From positions 682,001-746,000 of the forward strand of contig CANNFU010000001.1 in NCBI GenBank assembly GCA_947503965.1: a stretch of 64,000 bases of DNA, read 5' to 3'. Made by a program: the position numbers and the translations under genes. This document shows, one piece after another, positions 17,988-26,279 of this stretch; the stretch's first letter is position 1, and each line of letters opens with the position of its first letter. The notes under the pieces are model-generated. The model worked only from the letters and a program-made list of their open reading frames with translations. It did not search any database and had not been told where the DNA came from. The DNA comes from an uncultured Paracoccaceae bacterium (GTDB lineage: Bacteria; Pseudomonadota; Alphaproteobacteria; Rhodobacterales; Rhodobacteraceae).

Positions 17988-18002
17988 TTCTATTTTATAG
18001 AA
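17988..18002. promoter_or_regulatory. LysR-type operator (T-N11-A palindrome)
   Basis: The perfect inverted repeat TTCTAT-TTT-ATAGAA contains the T-N11-A core that LysR proteins bind. It begins 3 bp before the regulator's start codon and about 80 bp before the transporter gene, as expected for an autoregulating divergent promoter. Confidence 0.6.
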
Positions 18003-18083
18003 TGATATTGGATAATCTTTATATTTTTAATGAAGGTAAATCTACTCCATATCCTCTGCAACACCAGATTATAGGGGGTCCGC

Positions 18084-19142
18084 ATGGATATCATCATCGA
18101 CATTGCCACCACCATGGTCGCGCAGATGCAAAAGCCGACGCTGGCGTTTTTGCTGGGCGGCATGATGTTGGCCGCATTGGGCAGCAAGCTGGAAGTTCCT
18201 GATCCTGTTTACAAATTCATCGTGATCCTGCTCCTGCTCAAGGTCGGGCTTGGGGCCGGCATCTCCATCCGCGAGGCTGATTTTATCTCGCTCATGGTGC
18301 CCGCTGTCGGTGCCGCGGTGATCGGCATTGTGATTGTTCTGCTGGGTAGCCAGACACTTGCCCGCTGGCGCGGCGTTTCGCACATGGATGGCATGGCCAC
18401 CGTCGGCCTTTTTGGGGCTGTGTCAGCCTCCACCCTCGCCGCGGGCATGGCCATGCTGGACAGCGAAGGCATCTACTATGAAGGATTCATCGGCGCACTT
18501 TATCCCTTCATGGATATCGCCGCGCTTGTCACCGCAATCGTCCTTGCCCGGATGAGCGCGGCACGCAAAACCGCCAGTGCAACCGCTGGCGGTGCAGCAG
18601 TCATGACGGTCGGTGGCGGGACGGGTGGTACCAACTTCAACGGCGATCTCATCAAGGGCATCCTTGTCGACACACTGCGCAGCCCTGCCATCTCTGCCTT
18701 GCTTCTGGGTATCATGATCGGCCTCTTCGCCCGGCCCGAGAGCGTCTATGAAAGCTTCTATGAACCGCTTTTCCGGGGCCTTCTGTCAGTCCTCATGCTG
18801 ATCATGGGGATGGAAGCCTGGTCACGCCTGTCCGAATTGCGCAAGGTCGCCCATGCCTATGTCCTTTACGGGATCACGGCACCGATTATTCACGGGCTTC
18901 TCGGCTTTGGCGTTGGCCTTGCGGCCCATCACCTGACAGGCTTCTCTGCCGGTGGTGTGGTCCTGCTGGCAATCATGGCGGCTTCCAGCTCTGACATCTC
19001 TGGACCGCCCACCATGCGCGGTGCCCTGCCAGACGCAAACCCGTCCGCCTATGTCGGATCGTCAACCGGCCTCGGCACGCCCGTCGCGATCCTGAGCATC
19101 CCGCTCTTTATCGCACTCGCCGAACAATTCATCGGCTTCTAG
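18084..19142 (+). CDS. SbtA-type sodium-dependent bicarbonate transporter
   Basis: 352 aa with about ten membrane helices. The sequence matches the SbtA (formerly DUF897) family: KPTLAFLLGGMMLAALGSKLEVPDPVYKF, LLLKVGLGAGISIREADF, FGAVSASTLAAGMAMLD and AIMAASSSDISGPPTMRGALP. The founding cyanobacterial member co-imports sodium and bicarbonate; roseobacter members are largely untested, so the substrate is by family. No SbtB (PII-like) gene is adjacent. A hairpin at 19153-19178 ends the transcript. Confidence 0.88.
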   Translation: MDIIIDIATTMVAQMQKPTLAFLLGGMMLAALGSKLEVPDPVYKFIVILLLLKVGLGAGISIREADFISLMVPAVGAAVIGIVIVLLGSQTLARWRGVSHMDGMATVGLFGAVSASTLAAGMAMLDSEGIYYEGFIGALYPFMDIAALVTAIVLARMSAARKTASATAGGAAVMTVGGGTGGTNFNGDLIKGILVDTLRSPAISALLLGIMIGLFARPESVYESFYEPLFRGLLSVLMLIMGMEAWSRLSELRKVAHAYVLYGITAPIIHGLLGFGVGLAAHHLTGFSAGGVVLLAIMAASSSDISGPPTMRGALPDANPSAYVGSSTGLGTPVAILSIPLFIALAEQFIGF

Positions 19143-19152
19143 ACAACACAGT

Positions 19153-19178
19153 GCCATCGCTGCAAATGCAGCGGTGGC
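19153..19178. terminator. Bidirectional hairpin between sbtA and 19179 gene
   Basis: An 11-bp stem with one G-T wobble and an AAAT loop sits exactly between two convergent genes. It lacks a long T run, but the placement suggests termination for both strands. Confidence 0.5.
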
Positions 19179-19526
19179 CTAATTGCCGATCAACCCGGCC
19201 GGTACAAAATCCGGCCGCACAAAATCGGCAGCGGGTTTATCGGCCACGGGTGTCAGCCATTTGAACTCAAACACCCGCTCATCACCCTCATCGATAGATG
19301 ACACAACCAGACATTGATAAAGATGCTTCGGACCATCGTAGATATCAACGTGCCCGCGCAACCGCTCCGATCCTTCCAGATCAAGAGCAAAGCCCCCATC
19401 CCAGAAGCGTCGGATGCGATAGGTAGCGTCGCCGTCATGAACCGACAAACGATCCTTGCGCTTTAACGCCGCTTTTCTTGCTTCTTCTAACCCCTGACGC
19501 ACCGCCTCAGGCAAAAACGTATACAT
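19179..19526 (-). CDS. Hypothetical protein, 115 aa
   Basis: A soluble protein with a helical N-terminus (AVRQGLEEARKAALKRKDRL) followed by a probable beta domain (YRIRRFWDGGFALDLE, LRGHVDIYDG, FEFKWLTP). The start has a strong GGAGGGG site 7 bases upstream, supporting a real gene. No family recognised. It lies between the sbtA gene and cobM, with no evident functional link to either. Confidence 0.7.
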   Translation of the reverse strand: MYTFLPEAVRQGLEEARKAALKRKDRLSVHDGDATYRIRRFWDGGFALDLEGSERLRGHVDIYDGPKHLYQCLVVSSIDEGDERVFEFKWLTPVADKPAADFVRPDFVPAGLIGN

Positions 19527-19609
19527 AACAGTCCCCTCCAGACGTGACAGAACATGACTGGAACAAAGTAAATATCAAGTAACAAATTCCGCCGCAGCGC
19601 GGAAATTCC

Positions 19610-20383
19610 TTATATTTTTGCTGCCGCGCGCGGACGCAGGACATGCGGTTTGGCCGCATCATACAGCGCAGAGTCCGGAAACCCGTGCGAATCGCCCAGC
19701 GCAGGACCAACCAGGATCAACGCCGTCCGGGTGATCTTGGCCGCGCGCACTTTCTCACGCACATCCGTCAGCGTCCCGCGAATGATCATCTGATCCGGCC
19801 AGCCCACACGGTAGATCACCGCGACCGGGCATTCCGCGCCATAGTGCGGCACCAGCTGCCGCTCGATCTCGCGCAAGGCCCGAATACCCAGATGAATAGC
19901 CAGCGTCGCACCCGACCGCGCAAAATTCTCCAGCGTCTCACCCGGCGGCATCCCCGTCGATTTCATCGACATCCGGGTCAGGATGATCGACTGCGCCACT
20001 TCCGGAACGGTCAGTTCCGTTCCCAAAGCCGCAGCAGCAGCCGCGTAAGCCGGCACGCCGGGAATAATCTGATAATCAATCCCATCCGCCTTCAACCGCC
20101 TGATCTGTTCCGCAATCGCCCCATATAACGACGGATCACCGGAATGCACCCGTGCCACATCCTGGCCACGCCTATGCGCTGCCAAAATCACCCCGTGCGT
20201 CTCATCCAGAGTCATCGGCGCGGTATCCATCACCAGCGCTTCCTCCGGCGCACAGGCCACAACCTCCGCAGGCACCAGCGATCCGGCATAAAGACACACA
20301 TGGCATGCCCCGATCACCCGCGCCGCCTTCAGCGTCAAAAGCTCCGGATCACCCGGTCCGGCACCGATAAAATAAACCGTCAT
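19610..20383 (-). CDS. cobM: Precorrin-4 C11-methyltransferase
   Basis: 257 aa. It belongs to the SAM-dependent tetrapyrrole methylases (VYFIGAGPGDPELLTLKAAR) and shows CobM/CbiF features: YAGSLVP, VHSGDPSLYGAIAEQIRRL, PGVPAYAAAAAALGTELT. It methylates C11 of precorrin-4 in corrin ring formation. The ATG at 20383 matches the family N-terminus. Its ribosome-binding site lies inside repeat copy B, which separates it from cobJ. It is the last gene of the minus-strand cob block. Confidence 0.93.
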   Translation of the reverse strand: MTVYFIGAGPGDPELLTLKAARVIGACHVCLYAGSLVPAEVVACAPEEALVMDTAPMTLDETHGVILAAHRRGQDVARVHSGDPSLYGAIAEQIRRLKADGIDYQIIPGVPAYAAAAAALGTELTVPEVAQSIILTRMSMKSTGMPPGETLENFARSGATLAIHLGIRALREIERQLVPHYGAECPVAVIYRVGWPDQMIIRGTLTDVREKVRAAKITRTALILVGPALGDSHGFPDSALYDAAKPHVLRPRAAAKI

Positions 20384-20415
20384 TTCTTTCTTCCTCAAAT
20401 ACTCCCGCCGGAGGC
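20384..20415 (-). repeat. 32-bp terminator-like repeat (copy B) abutting cobM start
   Basis: On the minus strand the element reads as a CTCC-GGCG-GGAG hairpin followed by TATTTGAGGAAGAAAGAA and then directly the cobM ATG. The hairpin could end part of the upstream transcript, while its purine tail supplies the cobM ribosome-binding site. The same element is found at 38156-38187, 42581-42612 and, weaker, 1191-1220. Confidence 0.7.
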
Positions 20416-20454
20416 AGTGGGATGGCGGGTGGGGCGTCGTTCGAAGAACACGCG

Positions 20455-22263
20455 TCACCCCGCCAGATCACCATCAATCTTGCGGGCATAACCCCGCGGT
20501 GTATACATCCGCGGCCCCTCGCCCAATTGCGTCAGCCGCGAATGGGACGACCCCACCAACACCACGGTCAGCATATCCACCTCGTCCACTTCCAACTCGT
20601 CCAACCGGCGATAGCGTACATGCTCCTCCGGTCGGCCCAGCGATGACGCCAGCATCACCGGCGTCGCCCCCGGACGATGCTTCAACAAGATATCCCGCGC
20701 TTCCGCCAACAAGGTGCGGCGCCGCATCGACACCGGATTGTAGAAGGCAATCACGAAATCCCCCTCTGCCGCCGCCCGCAGACGTTTGATGATATCCTCA
20801 CGCGGGGTCAGCAAATCCGACAGCGAAATCGCACAGAAATCATGGCCCAGCGGCGCGCCCGCTCGGGCAGCGGCCCCTTGCAACGCACTAACCCCCGGCG
20901 AACAAACCACCTCAACCCGGCGGGCCGCATCCGACACGCCCATCTGATCCGGCCCACGATCCATCAACTCGAACACAAGCGCCCCCATCGCATAAATCCC
21001 GGCATCCCCCGAACAGACAAGGGCGACATTCCTGCCCTTCCCCGCCTGCTCCAACGCATAACGACAGCGATCCTCCTCACCGCCCAATGGAAAATCCGAC
21101 CGGTCCTTGCCCGCAGCCAACGGCCCCAGCAGATCAATATACAGACCATAGCCCACCAACTCATCCGCATCGGCGACGAGCCGCGACACCTCTGGCGTCC
21201 GCCAAGCCGCCTGCCCCGGACCAATGCCCACAACCGACAACCGACCGCGCGCCCGACCGCGCAGTTCCACCAATGCCTCAGGGGAAATAACCAAAGCACA
21301 GGTCGCATTTGCCGTCTTGCGCTTCGTCACCAGAAACTCACCCGCTGGCCCGGCCTGCGCCAGTGCCGCAGCTTCGGCCACGCCATGCGCGCCAACCTCG
21401 GCAAAGACCACTTCGGACGGATTGACCAGCCGCGGCGTCTCCGCCTCCAACGCATCCGCCTCGAACAACCGCAAAGGCACGGCCAGATCACCGGCCAGAG
21501 CGATAATCGCAGGCTCATCCGCCTTCAGCGTAATCGTATTCACCGAATGCACCGCCGCGGGCGTCACGCCGGCCTCTGCCAGCACATCGGCAACCAGCGC
21601 CGCAAGCTCTTCCGGCGGACAATTCCGCGCGCAGCCCACACCCAGCGTCAGACGCTGCGGCGCAAACTGCAAATGGGCAGGTCCCAGATCATCCTGCCGC
21701 GCCATCCCGCAGGTCAAACGCACCGCATCGCCTTTCGGCAAATCAACCAGCCACGGAGCATCACCACGGACATCCGCTCCGCCACCCGACAGCAACGCAG
21801 CCATGGCGCCTTTTGCATCGTCACGGTTTACCAGCCGCCACCCCGCAGGCGGCGCATCCAGTGCCACGCCCAGCGCCACATCCCCTGCCGTCGTCACTGC
21901 CGCCACAGCGCCCAGCGCCTCCGCAATCTGTGCAGCCAACCGGTTTGCCCCGCGATGCCCGCCCAGCAGCGGCACAACCACAGCCCCGTCATCCGACACC
22001 GAAATCACCGGCGGCTCTGTCGTCTTATCGGCCAAGAGAGGTGCAACGGCCCGGATCAATATCCCCGAGGCACAGACTCCTACTACTGGCACACCCGCCG
22101 CAAACAGATCACGCGCATGGTCCAGCGCATTGGGAAAGAACGCATCGGCCCTCTCCACACGGCCTTCGCGGCCATGCACCTGCGCACCCAACACGCCAGC
22201 GACGCGATGCGCCGTGTCCTCACCCGACCGGGACAATGCAAGCACGACAGGTTTCACAGCCAT
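20455..22263 (-). CDS. cobJ: CbiG-like / CobJ (precorrin-3B C17-methyltransferase) fusion
   Basis: 602 aa, two modules. Residues 1 to about 330 are CbiG-like: VCASGILIRAVAPLLADKT and PLLGGHRGANRLAAQIA, then a CbiG C-terminal domain (LGVGCARNCPPEEL). Residues 340-602 are CobJ (LSVVGIGPGQAAWRTPE, VCSGDAGIYAMGALVFEL, YNPVSMRRR, TVVLVGSSHSR). CobJ methylates C17 and contracts the ring; CbiG normally opens the lactone in the cobalt-first route. Fusion of a cobalt-route protein to CobJ in an otherwise aerobic set is notable but occurs in other alphaproteobacteria. Its 3' end is followed by repeat copy B and cobM. Confidence 0.9.
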   Translation of the reverse strand: MAVKPVVLALSRSGEDTAHRVAGVLGAQVHGREGRVERADAFFPNALDHARDLFAAGVPVVGVCASGILIRAVAPLLADKTTEPPVISVSDDGAVVVPLLGGHRGANRLAAQIAEALGAVAAVTTAGDVALGVALDAPPAGWRLVNRDDAKGAMAALLSGGGADVRGDAPWLVDLPKGDAVRLTCGMARQDDLGPAHLQFAPQRLTLGVGCARNCPPEELAALVADVLAEAGVTPAAVHSVNTITLKADEPAIIALAGDLAVPLRLFEADALEAETPRLVNPSEVVFAEVGAHGVAEAAALAQAGPAGEFLVTKRKTANATCALVISPEALVELRGRARGRLSVVGIGPGQAAWRTPEVSRLVADADELVGYGLYIDLLGPLAAGKDRSDFPLGGEEDRCRYALEQAGKGRNVALVCSGDAGIYAMGALVFELMDRGPDQMGVSDAARRVEVVCSPGVSALQGAAARAGAPLGHDFCAISLSDLLTPREDIIKRLRAAAEGDFVIAFYNPVSMRRRTLLAEARDILLKHRPGATPVMLASSLGRPEEHVRYRRLDELEVDEVDMLTVVLVGSSHSRLTQLGEGPRMYTPRGYARKIDGDLAG

Positions 22264-23000
22264 GGATCGGCCCCTTTGGTCAGTAAGATCATCGAAAAAT
22301 AGGGGGCCGTTGCCGGCGCCTCCGACAGCGGCAGCACAACCTCTTCCGGCAATGTCGCCCGCTCCACATAAACCGCCTTTTCGGTCAGACCCAGGCCGTC
22401 GATCACCGCGCGGATCTTCGGCAGATGGCGACCCACTTTCATGATCGCCACGCTTTCGGCGCCATCGATCCGGGCGCGCAACTCATCCTCGGGCAATGGC
22501 CCCGGCAACACTGTCAGCCGCTCATTACGGGCCGCCAATGGCATGCCTGCCCGCGCCGCACAGGCCGTGATCGACGTGACACCGGGCACCACCTCAACCC
22601 GATAGCGATCCGCCAGCCGGGCAAACAGATACATGAAAGAGCCATAGAAAAACGGATCCCCCTCACACAGGCACACCACGTCGCGGCCCGCATCCAAAGC
22701 TTTGGCAATCCGCGCGGCGCCATCGTCATAAGCATCCTGTGCCGGCGCACGCTCCACGCTCATCGGCACATCCATCACGATCTCTTCGGCCGCCGCCGGG
22801 ATCAACCCTGCCGCAATCCCCCGGGCAAAGCTTTCCGCCCCCGCCAATGTCGGATAGGCCACGACCGCGGCCCCGGCAATCAACCGCGCCGCGCGCAAGG
22901 TGATCAGGTCCGGTGCCCCCGGCCCCACACCCACCCCGTAAAGCACCCCACGGGATGGCGGGAGGGGCGCATTGGCATCGCCAACAGCGTCACCCGTCAT
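22254..23000 (-). CDS. cobI: Precorrin-2 C20-methyltransferase
   Basis: 248 aa tetrapyrrole methylase: LYGVGVGPGAPDLITLRAAR, CEGDPFFYGSFMYLFARL, VPGVTSITACAARAGMPL and IMKVGRHLPKIRAVID are typical of CobI/CbiL. It methylates C20 of precorrin-2. The ATG at 23000 overlaps the cobL stop by 4 bp (ATGA), which favours it over the ATG six codons upstream. It overlaps cobJ by 10 bp at its 3' end. Confidence 0.92.
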   Translation of the reverse strand: MTGDAVGDANAPLPPSRGVLYGVGVGPGAPDLITLRAARLIAGAAVVAYPTLAGAESFARGIAAGLIPAAAEEIVMDVPMSVERAPAQDAYDDGAARIAKALDAGRDVVCLCEGDPFFYGSFMYLFARLADRYRVEVVPGVTSITACAARAGMPLAARNERLTVLPGPLPEDELRARIDGAESVAIMKVGRHLPKIRAVIDGLGLTEKAVYVERATLPEEVVLPLSEAPATAPYFSMILLTKGADPWL

Positions 23001-24199
23001 CGCTTCACCAAACTCCACTGCGTCACCGGCATCAGCGGCCGCCAGCCGGTCAAACGACCCACAGGCTCGGCGCGGTGCACAGACAATTTCACCAGATCAC
23101 CCCCGCGCTCCTTATGTAGCGCAATCAGCTCCGCCTCACTCTCCAGCGTCACCGCATTGGCTACCATCCGGCCCAACGGGCGCAATGCCTCCCACGCTGC
23201 CTCAAACGTCTCGCGACTCAACCCGCCGCCAATGAAAATCGCGTCCGGCGCATCCAGACCGTCCAGCGCATCCGGCACAACCCCGTCCACCAGTTCCAGC
23301 TTCGGCGCACCCAGCGCCAGCGCATTCGCTGCTGCCATTGCCCGCCTGTCGGCGCGTGGCTCGATCCCCACCGCACGGGCATAACGCGCCGCCCGCATCC
23401 ACTCAATCGCGACCGATCCACAGCCACAGCCGATATCCCAGAGCAGCGCCCCGCGCATCGGCATCAGCTTGGCCACCGTGGCGGCGCGCACCTCCTGCTT
23501 GGTCATCGTGCCATCGGACTGAAACAGATGATCCGCCAGCCCCGGCACACGGGGCAACAACGCGGCATCCGGGGCGGCAATGCATTCCACAGCCAGAGTG
23601 TTGAACGCCGGCACCACATGATCCCACGCTGCAGCGACACCATCGAACCGGGCCTCATTCTTGCCCCCCATGGCCGCCAGCACCGTCATCTTCGACTGAC
23701 CAAACCCGCGTTCGGTCAGGAACCGGGCAATCTGCGCCGGTGTCTCCTCGCCCGTGGTCAGCACCAGCAAACGTGCATCCGGCTGGATAAAGGCGATCAT
23801 CTGTTCGACAGGGCGGCCATGCACCGTCAGCGTCTCCACATCCGGTAGTGACCACCCCATACGCGCCGACGCCAGCTGAAACGCCGACAATTGCGGATGA
23901 TAGACAATCTGCGCGGGGTCAATCGCCCGGCCAATCTTGGCGCCCACCGAATACCAAAGCGGGTCACCAGTGGCGAGCACGACAACACGCCGCCCGCGCA
24001 ACCCGTCAATGGTGTCGATCAACGCATCAAACGGATGCGGCCATGCCATCCGCTCCGCCACCAGATTATCCGCCAGCGTATGATGTCGCTCCCCGCCAAT
24101 GATAATCTCGGCCGCCTCCACAACAGCGCGGGTGGCAGGCAACAGCCCGTCCATTCCGTCTTCGCCAATGCCGACAATATGCAGCCAGGGGTCAGACAT
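22997..24199 (-). CDS. cobL: Precorrin-6Y C5,15-methyltransferase (decarboxylating)
   Basis: 400 aa, two fused domains. The N-terminal CbiE-like methylase begins MSDPWLHIVGIGEDGMDGL. The C-terminal CbiT-like Rossmann methyltransferase carries ALLWDIGCGCGSVAIEWMRA and AIFIGGGLSRETFE. Together they methylate C5 and C15 and decarboxylate the C12 acetate, as in the aerobic pathway. It overlaps cobH by 8 bp and cobI by 4 bp. Confidence 0.94.
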   Translation of the reverse strand: MSDPWLHIVGIGEDGMDGLLPATRAVVEAAEIIIGGERHHTLADNLVAERMAWPHPFDALIDTIDGLRGRRVVVLATGDPLWYSVGAKIGRAIDPAQIVYHPQLSAFQLASARMGWSLPDVETLTVHGRPVEQMIAFIQPDARLLVLTTGEETPAQIARFLTERGFGQSKMTVLAAMGGKNEARFDGVAAAWDHVVPAFNTLAVECIAAPDAALLPRVPGLADHLFQSDGTMTKQEVRAATVAKLMPMRGALLWDIGCGCGSVAIEWMRAARYARAVGIEPRADRRAMAAANALALGAPKLELVDGVVPDALDGLDAPDAIFIGGGLSRETFEAAWEALRPLGRMVANAVTLESEAELIALHKERGGDLVKLSVHRAEPVGRLTGWRPLMPVTQWSLVKR

Positions 24200-24833
24200 C
24201 TTCCGGCAACCCCGCTGCCAGCGCATTTACAGCCGCCGAGGCCATGGCCGACCCGCCACGCCGCCCGCGCAAGGCGACATATTCGCAGCCACGCGGATCG
24301 CGAGCGAGTTCCGCCTTGCTTTCGGCAGCGCCCACAAAGCCAACCGGGAAACCAAGGATCAGCGCAGGCTTCGGCCAGCCTTTTTCCAAGAGTTCCAGCA
24401 GATGAAACAGCGCTGTCGGGGCATTGCCGATCGCCACAACGGCACCGGCCAAATGGTCGCGCCACAACTCCACCGCCGCCGCAGATCGTGTATTGCCAAT
24501 CTCCAGCGCAAGGTCCGGCACCGCCGCATCATTCAACGTCACGATCACCTCATTCTGCGCGGGCAGATAGCGGCGGATAATCCCCGCCCCCACCATCTCG
24601 CAATCGCACAGCACGGGCGCACCGGCCTGCAAGGCCGCGTGACCCACCGCAGCGGCATGGGCGGAATAGGACAGACGGTCCGCAATCTCGACCATGCCGC
24701 AAGCATGGATCAGGCGGGTCATCAACGGGCGCATATCCGCCGGAAACCGGTCCAGCCGCGCCTCATCGCGCACAGTGGCAAAGCTCTGTGCATAAATCGC
24801 CTGCGGGTCTTTTTCATACGATCTCAACAGCAT
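24192..24833 (-). CDS. cobH: Precorrin-8X methylmutase
   Basis: 213 aa, normal length. Conserved blocks: IYAQSFATVRDEARLDRFP, HACGMVEIADRLSYS with the catalytic histidine, LCDCEMVGAGI, and ILGFPVGFVGAAESK. It moves the C11 methyl to C12, making hydrogenobyrinate. It lies between cbiX (46 bp gap holding a long palindrome) and cobL (overlapping). Confidence 0.95.
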   Translation of the reverse strand: MLLRSYEKDPQAIYAQSFATVRDEARLDRFPADMRPLMTRLIHACGMVEIADRLSYSAHAAAVGHAALQAGAPVLCDCEMVGAGIIRRYLPAQNEVIVTLNDAAVPDLALEIGNTRSAAAVELWRDHLAGAVVAIGNAPTALFHLLELLEKGWPKPALILGFPVGFVGAAESKAELARDPRGCEYVALRGRRGGSAMASAAVNALAAGLPEDV

Positions 24834-24853
24834 ACCTTATCCGCGATGGACGC

Positions 24854-24875
24854 CAATTTTCTTGCAAGAAAATTG
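24854..24875. terminator. Perfect 22-bp palindrome between cbiX and cobH
   Basis: A perfect A/T-rich palindrome (CAATTTTCTTG and its reverse complement) lies just after the cbiX stop codon. It resembles the hairpin at 48997-49020 in sequence and placement. It may partially terminate transcription or protect the cbiX mRNA end inside the operon. Confidence 0.45.
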
Positions 24876-24879
24876 CTCC

Positions 24880-26073
24880 CTAGCCCCTCGTCTTGCGCGC
24901 GCTTTCCGGACCATGCGGATGGTCCGCATGAGGGTAGGGCGCGTGATGATGGTGATGATGATCGTGGTCGTGATCATGATGATGGTGGTGGTCATGCGCA
25001 TGCTGCGCCTCCAACCGGCACATCCCCGTGCAGAACGTGTCGCACAGTGCGCAATCCGCCACGTTCGAGCCCGGCGCATTGGCGCCCTGCCCTTCGACAT
25101 GGTGGTGATGGCTTTCCTGCACGGCACCAACATCCGCCTCGAAACCGACAACCTGCACCCTGTACTTGCACAGCACACAGGTCGGCGGCGGCACGGCACC
25201 AAAGGCCGGATGGTTGCGATCCTCCGCTTTGATATGCAAATGCCCGCCATCCTCCAGCGCCAGCACCTGCTCGCGATAACCACAAATCCCGCAATTTGGT
25301 GGCGGTGTATCGCTGTCCTGCTCCATGATCCGTTCGGCAAAGGTTTCCAGCACCTTCGGGTGATCGCCAAGATAGCCCGCCTTCACAAACTGGATATCGG
25401 GATGTTCGGCGGCCACCTGATCGGTGAACCCATAGATTCGGTCGATCAGAATGCCCGAGAACAGGAAATACGGGAACACGATGACACGCTTGTAAGGCAG
25501 CATCGCCACATGTTGCAGGCACGGTTCTACCAGCGGGAATGTCACCCCGGAATAGCCCACCTCGCACCAGCCGAACCCCATGCCTTCCTGCAGCATCCGG
25601 GCAATCTTGGACACATTGCCATTGGCATCCGGGTCAGAGGCACCGCGCCCGATCACAACCAGACAGGTCTCGACCAGTGGCATCTCACCCAATTCCGCAT
25701 TGGCGCGATCCACGGCCTCCTGAATGCGGCCGGCGGCAGCGGCGATCATCTTTGGATCAACGCCCAGCTCGCGTCCATAGCTGACCTGCATGCCATGTTT
25801 GGCGGCATAGGTGTTCAGCACCGTCGGAATATCGTTCTTGGCATGCATCGCGGCAAACAGCATCCCCGGCACCGCCAGGATACGTTCGCACCCGGCCTCG
25901 CGCAGATGATCCAGACCATCGCGGATCACCGGATTGGCAAATTCCAGATAACCATAATCCGTGATCCAATCCGGGGGCAGATAATCAGGCAGTTTCTCGG
26001 CCAGCACCGCAAATTCATCCACCGCCGACTGGCTGCGAGAGCCATGGCCGCAGATCATCACACCCGTTTTCAT
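24880..26073 (-). CDS. cbiX: CbiX-type cobaltochelatase with Cys clusters and His-rich tail
   Basis: 397 aa. The N-terminal CbiX/SirB fold has MKTGVMICGHGSRSQSAVDEF with the metal-binding His, GMLFAAMHAKNDIP and PYFLFSGILIDRIY. Beyond residue 255 come CxxC pairs at 261/264 and 299/302 and a cluster C341-C344-C348-C352 suited to an iron-sulphur centre, then a tail of mostly His and Asp (358-388) that could store cobalt. It should insert cobalt into sirohydrochlorin or a close precursor. The start at 26073 overlaps the upstream stop by 4 bp and fits the family N-terminus; the longer frame is low-complexity. Confidence 0.9.
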   Translation of the reverse strand: MKTGVMICGHGSRSQSAVDEFAVLAEKLPDYLPPDWITDYGYLEFANPVIRDGLDHLREAGCERILAVPGMLFAAMHAKNDIPTVLNTYAAKHGMQVSYGRELGVDPKMIAAAAGRIQEAVDRANAELGEMPLVETCLVVIGRGASDPDANGNVSKIARMLQEGMGFGWCEVGYSGVTFPLVEPCLQHVAMLPYKRVIVFPYFLFSGILIDRIYGFTDQVAAEHPDIQFVKAGYLGDHPKVLETFAERIMEQDSDTPPPNCGICGYREQVLALEDGGHLHIKAEDRNHPAFGAVPPPTCVLCKYRVQVVGFEADVGAVQESHHHHVEGQGANAPGSNVADCALCDTFCTGMCRLEAQHAHDHHHHHDHDHDHHHHHHAPYPHADHPHGPESARKTRG

Positions 26074-26279
26074 GCGGTTTCCTCTTCCGACTCTTCTTCT
26101 TCCGGCTCCGGGTCCTTCTTCTTGCCTTTCAGCGCGCCCCAGATTGCGGCCAGCCCGGCCAGACCAATCGCCGCCCCGGCAACCCAATGATCATGCCCTG
26201 CCAATTCGCCCCAATGACCGGGATGGGCCATCGCCACAGAGCCTGCAAAAACCAGCATCAGGGAAAGCAAAACACGCAT
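26070..26279 (-). CDS. Small exported/membrane protein of the cob cluster (DUF6732-like)
   Basis: 69 aa: a signal peptide (MRVLLSLMLVFAGSVAMA), then AHPGHWGELAGHDHWVAGAA with four histidines, one membrane helix (IGLAGLAAIWGAL) and an acidic tail (EPEEEESEEE). His-rich segment plus helix suggests metal handling, and overlap with cbiX (ATGA) suggests a role in cobalt supply. I recall similar proteins being annotated DUF6732, but could not verify this. First gene of the minus-strand cob block. Confidence 0.72.
   Translation of the reverse strand: MRVLLSLMLVFAGSVAMAHPGHWGELAGHDHWVAGAAIGLAGLAAIWGALKGKKKDPEPEEEESEEETA

Noticed and set aside
20677..22302. 541-aa plus-strand ORF
   Set aside because: Antisense to the CbiG/CobJ fusion, rich in Arg, Gln and Pro as expected from reading a G+C-rich gene backwards; no ribosome-binding site or motif.
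24920..25010. Simple-sequence CAT/ATG-like tract
   Set aside because: It is the His/Asp-coding tail of cbiX, not an independent repeat.
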